Source: Chara braunii (taxonomy: Eukaryota > Streptophyta > Charophyceae > Charales > Characeae). Taken from it: a stretch of 35,111 nt of DNA. The notes under the pieces are model-generated. The model saw only the letters and a program-made list of their open reading frames with translations, searched no databases and was not told where the DNA came from. Position numbers and translations under genes: made by a program. Each line of letters opens with the position of its first letter. Within the stretch, counting starts at the first letter, position 1. The stretch is taken from NCBI GenBank assembly GCA_003427395.1, contig BFEA01001025.1, forward strand, positions 34,033-69,143, read 5' to 3'. Of this stretch, positions 26,582 to 35,111 are shown piece by piece.

Positions 26582-28854
26582 CTAGTTGTAATGTTCAGAA
26601 TCATTTTCTATGACAACTGGAGTTAGCGCTTGACCCACAAAAAACAGAACACCTTTTGTCAGTTCTTCATCTGGCGGTTGTAGAATAACGAAACTGTCTT
26701 TCTCAACATCCAAAATTGGGTCAAAGTTTGTCTTTGGGCGATCCTTTTTGTGTCCAACGAACAAGAGTTTTCTTTCAGGTTTTTCAAAATCGGACCGCAA
26801 AATTTCTTCGTCTTACCTCTTCAAGGCAGAAGGTCAAGAGGATGTTATTGGTGTCTTGGATACTGCGTTTTCGATGATATAAGCTCCATGTTCTTTAACA
26901 TCCTCCCAATAAGCAAAAACATTTTCTGTACGAGCTACCTCTTTATCATGATAAGTACTCCACGTCGACCTTTTCTCTTAGAATAAATGCAGAAACGATC
27001 CACACCTTCACATCCGTTCTTGTAATACTTTAACTCTCCCGGTTGATTCGGAAAATGGTCGAATGGTTGCAATGGACTAGCATACTTGTCGTCGTCATCT
27101 CTTTAAACCAGTAAAGCGGACCGCCTTAGGGGAATCATTCCGTATCGTCGCAATACTTTTTGTACGACATTGCTGGATTATCAGCTACCATATAAACTTA
27201 AGTAAATGTGGCTTCGAAATACCGGTTATATCACTTGCGAGAAATGGGGCTACCATATTTTTTCAGTCCGCAATTTTATGGAGGAAAATACATTTTGAAG
27301 GTGTCTTGTGAGATTGTTCCAATAAAGCAAAAAGTTCATCTATTGTATATGCATCATTGTTTTTCAGCTTCTTGGAGAAAACGCTGAAAGTGACGTCAAC
27401 ATCTGTATGGTTATGCCCAACTATCATGAACCCAATCTCAATCTCCTGCAATACTCAAAACTTCACAAGAAGCGTTGTCAAACCATATATATAAACTGAT
27501 TTTTGTTTTTTTTCCAACAGTTATCCGCTTGAATATGCAATCGAGGAGGAAGTCGTGTCTTGAGGTTTAAATTTCACAAAGAGTCTTCATCAAGCATGTA
27601 GATGTGTTGCTCGCATGATGCTTGTAATACAGAAAGTACGTGTATACGTAAATAGAACGGTCTCTACCGTGGACGATTACTGCCATAAGAGTGGTCCTCA
27701 TCATCCTGTCATGTTGCAAGTCCCTTGAGGAGTTGTCTGTCTGATGTGAGACAAGGTGGTCTTCTTTTGATCCATACCATCAATAACGAGGCAGAGATGC
27801 TTAGCAGGACGTAATATTGAATCGAGCTTTGCGATACAGTAATCTCGTCTGTTGTTCACTTGCCATTTTTGATGTTCTTTCATTTTTATCTTAAACTTCT
27901 TACGGTCTTGTTCATACTTCACCTTAGCTATGCACTGCTTATAGTAGTTGCATAGAGCACATTTCGTAAACGTGTTGGATTGGGCGATACTAACATGCAA
28001 AAAGTGTTTGCTCCACATGGCGTAAAAGGTAGACTCAGAAACGACTTTCTGTCTTGCAACCTCTAAGTCGGATCGAATGGACTCATAAATGAATCTTTTG
28101 GTAAACGTAGCGGGCATCCTACGGACCTACGGCGTGCTTTGCAAACACTGTCGTTTCTAGCCATTTCATTTGGCATATCATCAGTGTGATCGTCAATGAA
28201 TTTTTTCATGCTTGCGAGCATAGTGACTACTTTGTTTGAAGGACTACATATTCTTGTACGATCGTGTTCTGCGTGCATAACATTATTGTGATACATCCTT
28301 TTGTAAATCTAAAAGGTATTTCGTGAAATGCCAGTATATTACAATATACTTGCGCACACAACTTTTGTCTCCATAGAATAGGTCGAGTTCGCTCAACATT
28401 ACCCTCCATTATGGTAAAGTCGTATATTGTTTGCAACCACCACTTCCTCCGGTCTGCAAATATTTTGTAATACAAACCTTCCCTAGCTGGCCTAACATCA
28501 TCAACAGTGAGATTTGCACAACATAACTTCTTCCAACAAAGCATATCACGCACACGTTGAAGAGATTTCAGCCTAAACTTACTCAACTCTTTTGTTCTGG
28601 ACACGTTTCCTAGCAGTTTTGTTGACCATGTTGTATGGCATTTTCTCTTCGGGCAACGGTGCGGGTAAAATATAATATACTTCTCTCTCCTTATGAGACT
28701 CAGTATGTGAGGTAGTGATTTCCTTAGAGGAGGATGCCACTATCTCTCGAGACTCCTCATGACTATCCCCAGATCCAGTATGGTGTCCACTAACGTAAGA
28801 ACGGGAATGACGAATACCATAAGATCGAGTATCATCAAAGTTGTTCACCTGCAA
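26582..28854 (-). pseudogene. DUF7869-like transposon gene, multiply frameshifted
   Basis: Minus-strand segments in order: a Ser-rich N-terminal piece (28854-28579); a piece with CRxxLCAQVYCNILAF-like spacing (28604-28227); MKKFIDDHTDDMPNE (28296-28063); TKRFIYESIRSDLE, KVVSESTFYAMWSKHF, TKCALCNYYKQCIAK and LVIDGMDQKKT (28117-27701); VIVHGRDRSIYVY near 27640; GFMIVGHNHTDVDVTFSVF (27451-27263); and SFVILQPPDEE (26800-26582). The order TKCxxC, IDGMDQxKT, VIVHG, VGHxHxDVD is what I recall for DUF7869 proteins of plants and invertebrates, which are thought to be transposon-encoded. Several frame changes are needed, so it is inactive. No TIR or LTR was found to bound it. Confidence 0.62.
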
Positions 28855-28859
28855 AACAA

Positions 28860-30430
28860 CCTTCTCTCTGTAGACAATAATTCGGTGGACGAGTGTTCAT
28901 TCCCACAACCTTCTTCTATGTTGACATGTTCTGTCACACTACAGTTAAGGCTACCTAAGTACTCCTCACCGACTCGACCTGACATCTTGGCACTGCCCAC
29001 AAGCCTCTGGCTGCCGCTATCAAAATCATGTGATGTGTGAACTCTAACACCCACATGCACACTGTCGCCCTTACATACCTTCCGTATCGACCATGGGGTG
29101 TTCTATGTTTGCGTTTGCTGTGAATAATCCTCAGACAACTGAACGTCTTGCCAGTGCGCATTGTTACCCTTGCACAAAGAGGATGACCCTGAAATTGGTG
29201 ATGGAGTGTTATCGGATGAGCTCGCCAGTGTGACGACTAGTGCTCCAAAATGATAATACAAGTCACTTCGAGTCGAAGGCGGACTTCCTCCCATGCTAAA
29301 TGAACAACAAGATTTCAGTCGAAACACATGCAATATAGGTGATAAATTGAGAAGAGACGTACAAGAAAGGAAAGGGTCATGCAACTGCACCTCACCCTGC
29401 GTACAAAAAAAACGCCGACATGTCGTAAATGACTTGCAGAAAAGCGAAAATGAGAATATGGCTGCTCACAATCAACTGACATAGACGACAACAAGACATG
29501 TATAGGACTGGCGAACGTTGTTATGCCGATCGTGGGAGTTATTTAATCGGCTTAGACAAATCCGATGGCCAATTCAATGAGGGTGGAGGACTTAGATGAT
29601 GAAAGCGTTTCATCAGTAGATACATTCGACTAAGGTGCAAGGACAGGTCGTCTCACGCTTGTGGATAAGGGGGTTCCAGTAGAAGGGGTTTCCATTGTGT
29701 TTACGATATCATAGAACCGATGTCCAGTCGGCAAGACGGTGACGACGACTCTAACTCAACACGCATAGTCGGTGTTGCCAACTGACGCCAACAATGCAGG
29801 TTTCCGGACGGTTCATCGGAGACGCATAGGAGGATACAATCTTCCCCCAGACATATGCAGTCCTTGGAGACCAGAATAGCACCAGCCGAGTGTCAGAGAT
29901 ATGTCATGGGCGACATATCTGATGCAAAGCCCAATGAGGTGTAAGGATCCACACATTGTAGTGGAGCAAGCCCGGAACATAAGGCGGGAAGCCAGGCGGG
30001 TTACATTGAGCTTCAAGAGATTAGAACGACATGCGGCCACGAACTTATGGAACTTGTCTGGTTCTCCAAGCAACTTCAAAAATATACATAGCACTGGGTC
30101 TCCCCAGACTTATGGAGACTTGCCCAACCTTTGATGGACCCAATCAAACACAAGCAATACTGTCTTCCTCCCATACTTCCCCCAGATGCAATCCCACAAT
30201 TTGTTGTCAGTCAGACAATAAAATTAAAATTAACATTACACATGCATTCCTTTACTTAAGTCTGAATACCGCCATGAAAGTCAAACCAAAAGTCAAAGTG
30301 GGATGCACACAATATACTCAGTCAACCATAGTAATAAGTACAAATAAGAGTTATACCTGTATTTATAAAAGGAAAGAGAAAGTTTTACCTTTCAGTTTCC
30401 TTCCTCCATAACTCCTCCTGAGTTCCCGCA
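28860..30430. other. Mixed region, possible transposon 5' flank
   Basis: Minus-strand frames at 29390-29103 and 29161-28955 are Ser/His-rich and could be upstream parts of the same transposon. A plus-strand frame at 29901-30134 is basic. None is recognisable on its own. Confidence 0.35.
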
Positions 30431-32280
30431 ATGATGACCAGATGTGCAACTGCTTGGTCATTCAGAGTCAAAACGTTGTATGTTGACTTTGTAATGATCC
30501 TCCCTATCACAACAAGACTTCCCCGTTTCCAATTAACTCAGGCTCCCCGCAGTTCCAACCCTGCCAGGTAGGTACTCTCTCCCCTTTTCTCCTTGTCGTA
30601 GCCTACAGATGGTTCGCTTGGTAGAGCGGGCAACACTCCAGGCAACGAACGGATCTACAGTTTCCACAACTGAGATGTCGTAACCTACCTCCCCGTTTCG
30701 TCCCTAGCAGGAGGTGCCGCACATACTGGGTACCAGTGGTCCAATAGAGCAGTCGTACACAACCGGTAATACAGCAATACATTCAGTGGATGCAAGCGCA
30801 CCCCAACAATACACAATGTCTGCACGACATCAATACAACACTACCTTATTAACTGGGTAGTCAGGGTGTACGCAGACTCCAAGCCTGCCTCCTGCTACCC
30901 TCGTTTAATAAGTCGAGCAGTGAATCACTCAACAGGTATGTCCCAAACTCGTTACTCGCTCCTCACGCCCTCGTTTTAAGAGGATGACCGACACTCCAAT
31001 CAACGGACAACCTTCAGGTTCTTGTGGCTCATTCCCCAGTTGTTGCCCGACTGTTGGAATGAGTGGCTTGCTGGTCAGCAGGTAAGCATTCAGTCCCACG
31101 ACTTGCCTGTAGCCTTCGTTCGATGGTCTGAATAACGCACTAGTCAGCTGGCAAGTCCCCAAATCACACGGCTCGCCTCACACTACCTCCATCGTCCTCC
31201 TTATCTCCCCTACGTCTTGTCGGCTTCTCGACCAGGTTCGTACCGCTCCGACGGCTCAACGGAGGTGAGCAAACCGTAGATAAGGGAGAACATTCAATCA
31301 GGCTAATGAAGATCCGAGGGCATGGCGAGTAGGAGTAGGATCTTCGATATAAGTACGTATAGCAGTCCCACCTAGACGATAAGCAGCGGGAGAGAACTTA
31401 TGAAAATACACACAACCGCGCTCTAGAATACACAGATCACGAACGCGGAAACGGCAGAACAAGCTGTCCTTGGGCACCGTTGAGCATATGATCCAGCAGG
31501 TCGGAGATGACACCTCGTAAATGAGAACGAGCCCGCCGGTCCTTCAACGAAGACGAGTAGCTCAGTCCGGCGACCCGCATCAGATGGCATGGTAATCGAG
31601 AATGATTCTTCCACTAGGGGCGTGGAAGGGTTCACCGCCTTCGTCTGCCTATCCCTCTAGCGACCCTCTTTACGCCACTTCCAATTGAGAGGGTAGGCAA
31701 AAAGAATTAAATGAATTTTTCGCTCGAACACGGAAAGATGCACTGTCGCCTTCAACGCCCCAAACTAGCCGCTCAACCCCTTTCTCTCCTACCTCCCTAC
31801 ACAACACTCTAATAACAAAGGATTCGTGAAAACCAGAGAAAACAAAATCTCTGGTTTGCACGAAATATTAGGAAAATTAAAAAAAACTTTTCTTTTGAGG
31901 GCGGTCGGTACGCTCTCATTCGGCGTGAACGAGAAGGTGGTTGAAATACGAAAAAAAAACACAATTAACAAAAGTATGACCAGGGGCTTGTAATTTAAAA
32001 AGAAAACAACACAAAATAACAGTCATCCGGTACACTTTAACCTGAGCAAACCGAAAAGGCACGAATTTTCGTCATTTTTTCGGTCCCGTTTGACAACCAA
32101 ATTCGACCACATTGAAATCAATTTTTTTACGGAGTTCAGTTTTTAACAAATCTGAGGTTTACGAAAAAACGTGGAATTTATCCCATAAAAATCATAAAAA
32201 TGTGAAGAGATAAAAAAACATGGATAAAAGCCTTCAAATTGTACTGGTGTTCATTCAAATGTTCTTTTTAGACAAATGGT
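30431..32280. other. Region without a recognised gene
   Basis: 30600-30640 contains TGGTTCGCTTGGTAGAGC, resembling a tRNA D-arm, but no anticodon or T-arm follows. Short frames elsewhere. After about 31700 the sequence becomes AT-rich again. Confidence 0.4.
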
Positions 32281-32790
32281 GAAACTGGGATATAGCCCTA
32301 TAATGTCTAAGTCCAGCATCAAAACATTTGTACAGTTCCTCGATTGCTCGCATGCGATTGCTAAGAAATGTAGTTGTTCTGAGAGTCGAAAATCAGACTT
32401 TGTGCACAACAGACTACTAACATGAAACTTTCGTACGTAGTGTTTTGTTTGCCAATCATCGCTTCATAATATAATATTTTATGCCTTTAAGGTTATAGCC
32501 CTATACTGATGATTTATTCTCACCAAATCATAGAGTTGAAAGATAAATTCGTAAACTATTGGAATTGAATTTGACCTCCTTTTTTAAAATGGTTATAGCC
32601 CTATAACACTGTTATCCATGTGGGAGGTTTTTGTGTCAAGGAATTAATCAAACGATGAGCACACAAAAAATATAAAAAGTTCTGAAATTCGAAAATAAAA
32701 CGAGGTGCACATCAGACTAATCATATGTTACTTTAATGTGATGTATTTTTCTTTTTAGCATATGTTATTTATGAATTAAATATTATCTAT
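32280..32790. repeat. Diverged ~306-bp tandem repeat with TATAGCCCTATA palindromes
   Basis: ATATAGCCCTATAA (near 32291), TTATAGCCCTATAC (32493) and TTATAGCCCTATAA (32591) share a near-palindrome. TTCTGA.A.TCGAAAAT followed by GTGCACA.CAGACTA recurs near 32379 and 32681, giving a period of about 300 bp. No coding sense. Confidence 0.6.
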
Positions 32791-32798
32791 ATTAGACG

Positions 32799-32921
32799 TT
32801 AATACCCTACAATGTTTCCCCGAATAGAGCGTACGGTCATTGTGGCTGTATTTGGGGTGTCTTTCAGTCTAAATACAACTCTAATGATTGTGTGTTGTAT
32901 TCGGGGGAAGACTGTAGTAAC
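32799..32921. mobile_element. ~120-bp hairpin MITE, copy 3 of the CTACCGTCTTC family
   Basis: ATTCGGGGGAAGACTGTAGTAA at the right resembles the right ends of the copies at 14245 and 14900. The left end ACCCTACAATGTTTCCCCGA is an imperfect inverted match. More decayed than the other two. Confidence 0.5.
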
Positions 32922-32939
32922 ATGCTCACATTTCATTAG

Positions 32940-34702
32940 TGTCGAAGGTCGCAGGCCCAGTTGGTCTTAGTCCCAAAGGTAACGTCGCAGGCGAGTCAGA
33001 CCAGAAGTCCAAAAGGTAGGCCCGAAAGGCCACAACAGCAGGGGGCACGTCTGTTCAGCTTCTGCTGTGGCCTTTCGGGCCTGCCTTTTGGACTTCTGGT
33101 CTGACTCACCTGCGATGTTTACAAATTTAAAATTTATAAATTACTGAATTGGAATAAATAAAAATAGATAAATCAAATCAATAAACATATGTAATACAAA
33201 AAATTAGAATTACATGAATATGATAAAATTTAGAATTGTATAAAGGTATATATCTATGTAAAGATATATATGTAAAAATGTATATATATATAAATGTAAA
33301 GCTATAAATATATATATATATATACATATATTTATATATAATGTTAGGTTAGTACATATCATTCATTCATTAGGATATATATATGCATATACCGTGAATC
33401 ATATTATGTCGTTTATAAATGTTAGGACAGACTCTACGATCTTCTAAATCTCTAGCATAGGTTTGAATCCTAAAGGGCGTAAGGAGAAAAACTGTTCTTT
33501 CATGTCGATTTGTAAAAGGAGATTACTTTGACCTCTCTATTGACTCAAGGAAGAATATATATATACATATAAACGGAAAATAAATCTAAAATAGACAGCA
33601 ATGTAGATTTATTTCTGTTCAAATTGAAAAAGGAGAGATTGTTTAGTTTATGTATTTTCAATTGAGTTTATGGCCATAAAATCAAGTCTGCTGAACAGAC
33701 GTGACCCCTGGTACTCTGGCCTTTCGAGCCTGCCTTTTGGACTTCGGGTCTGACTCAAGACTTACTCTCAGTCCCAGAGGTCAAGTCTCGAGTCAGGCCA
33801 AAAGTCCAAAAGGTAGGCCCGAAAGGCCACAACAGCAGGGGTCACGTCTGTTCAGTTACCCCTGCTGCTGTGGCCTTTCAGGCTTGCCTTTTGGACTTCT
33901 GGTCCGACTCAAGAGTTAGTCCCAGTCCCAGGGGTCAAGTGGTGAGTCAAACCAGAAGTCAAAAAGGCAGGCGCGATAGGCCACAGCAACAGGGGTCACG
34001 TCCATTCAGCAGATAGTCAAAGGTCGCAGACCCAGTTAGTGTCAGTCCCAAAGTTAAAGGTCGCATGGCCAGTTAGTGTCAGTCCCAGAGGTCAGGTCTC
34101 GAGTCAGACCAGAAGTCCAAAAGGCAGGCCCGAAAGGCCACAACAGCGGGGGTCTGAACAGACGTGACGCCTGCTGCTGTGGCCTTTCGGGCCTGCCTTT
34201 AGGAATTCTGGTCAGACTCAAGTCTGCTGAACAGACGTGACCCCTGGTACTGTGGCCTTTCGGGCCTGCCTTTTGGACTTCGGGTCTGACTCAAGACTTA
34301 CTCTCAGTTCCAGAGGTCAAGTCTTGAGTCAGGCCAGAAGCCCAAAAGGTAGGCCCGAAAGGCCACAGCAACAGGGGTCACGTCTGTTCAGTTACTCCTT
34401 CTGCTGTGGCCTTTCGGGCCTGCCTTTTGGACTTCTGGTCCGACTAAAGAGTTAGTCCCAGTCCCAAGGGTCAAGTGCTGAGTCAGACCAGAAGTCGAAA
34501 AGGCAGGCCCGACAGACCATAGCAGGGGTCACGTTCATTCAGCAGATAGTCAAAGGTCGCAAGCCCAGTTAGTGTCAGTCCCAGAGTCAAAGGTCGCAGG
34601 CCTAGTTAGTGTCAGTTCCAGAGTTAAAGGTCGCAGGCCCTGTTAGTGTCAGTCCTAGAGGTCAAGTCTCGAGTCAGACCTGAAGTCCAAAAGGCAGGCC
34701 GC
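32940..34702. mobile_element. Foldback-like element: ~13 alternating 48-bp units around an AT-rich core
   Basis: A ~48-bp unit (CTGCTGTGGCCTTTCGGGCC then TGCCTTTTGGACTTCTGGTC and TGACTC) occurs about 13 times in both orientations: minus at 32993, plus at 33062, plus 33715, minus 33791, plus 33864, minus 33944, minus 34101, plus 34172, plus 34250, minus 34327, plus 34400, minus 34480 and a partial minus at 34672. The first pair makes a ~50-bp stem with a ~20-base loop. A second motif, AAGGTCGCAGGCCCAGTTAG, occurs about six times. Blocks 33688-34015 and 34221-34555 repeat with a ~536-bp period. The AT-rich core (33116-33687) holds TATATA runs and no gene. Internally repetitive inverted ends are the hallmark of foldback elements; no ORF is present. 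Confidence 0.65.
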
Positions 34703-35081
34703 CAGACATATTTGAGTTCGAGGCTAGCCGAGGCAGACCAACCGAACATCATAAAATACTGGCCAGCCTCCCATTTCGGCAGATGCTCATTCGCATGAGA
34801 GTGTGGATTCCGAAGTGCTAGAGCACTTGTACGCGCGAGAGAGAGGGAGTTGCAATCTGCCAGAGATTCGAGGGAGTTGCGCTCTGCCACGCTGTGTAAA
34901 TGAGGTGACTGGTTGCGACAAGGAGGAGGATCAGGATCTGTGGCAGAGTGAGGAGCGGGTTACTTACCTGAGACTGATGTCGATACTGCTCCCTGCTGAT
35001 TGTCTTCGTTGTCTCCATGGGAGAATAGTGCCACGTGGCACTTCTGTGTGATCCGGACTTGTTAGGCTCGGTATTGGGTCC
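34703..35081. other. Region without a recognised gene
   Basis: Unique-looking GC-balanced sequence; short frames only. Confidence 0.45.
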
Positions 35082-35103
35082 TTATCTCTCTCTCTCTCTC
35101 TCT
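35082..35103. repeat. (TC)n microsatellite
   Basis: About 11 TC units near the right window edge. Confidence 0.9.
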
Positions 35104-35111
35104 GTCCCCTC

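Noticed and set aside
30605-30665. tRNA-like TGGTTCGCTTGGTAGAGC
   Set aside because: A plausible D-arm, but the following bases form no anticodon stem and no T-arm, so at most it is a tRNA-derived fragment.
33701-34455. Two similar 72-codon frames at 33701 and 34237
   Set aside because: They lie on the inverted 48-bp units of the foldback-like cluster and are similar only because the DNA is repeated with a 536-bp period.
1-35111. CRISPR array, bacterial operons or riboswitches
   Set aside because: There are no regular repeat-spacer arrays, and the gene density and intergenic structure are eukaryotic.

Overview
The window looks like nuclear DNA of a streptophyte (a land plant or charophyte alga such as a Chara-like lineage). 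The grounds are a plant-type receptor-like kinase of the RLK/Pelle class, a plant-style LINE with a zf-RVT C-terminus, U6 snRNA-derived copies, very abundant microsatellites, and a transposon-type gene with features I associate with the DUF7869 family. The organism assignment is inference. Only one gene looks intact; most of the rest is repeats and mobile-element debris. Several N positions and a 102-N gap show this is a draft assembly.

Layout. 1-1520: microsatellites and two hAT-like terminal-inverted-repeat elements that share internal sequence in opposite orientation. 2700-3500: a cluster of short inverted motifs around GGACCCCACAG. 3823-6340 (minus): a broken LINE. 6565-8260: a duplicated host repeat whose first copy carries at least two insertions; the second copy supplies empty sites for two of them. 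8321-8457: a (TG)n(GA)n tract, followed at 8730-11588 (plus) by a single-exon, 952-residue receptor-like kinase with a predicted beta-helix ectodomain. 11589-15570: a dense nest of small TIR elements that mostly start GGGCCT and leave 3-bp target duplications, short poly(A)-tailed insertions, and a U6 copy interrupted by a 47-bp insertion. 15998-19230: tandem repeats, a hammerhead ribozyme core at 17293-17337 with every core residue present, a 32-bp minisatellite, a ~100-bp tandem repeat and a poly(A)-tailed U6 retropseudogene. 19788-19939: a Tn5/Nextera junction adapter next to the N gap, an assembly artefact. 20591-20725: three consecutive hairpins. 21180-22940: (TTC)n, (TC)n and a GGGACT-type hexamer array. 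22977-23360: another GGGCCT-family element. About 23380-32800: AT-rich DNA with a frameshifted DUF7869-like gene on the minus strand. 32940-34702: a foldback-like cluster with about 13 alternating copies of a ~48-bp unit around an AT-rich core.

There is no operon-like logic here. The receptor kinase is the only likely host protein gene. The most interesting hidden signals are the hammerhead ribozyme core, the 3-bp-TSD TIR family with target duplications readable at several copies, insertions validated by an internal empty-site paralogue, and the foldback cluster.
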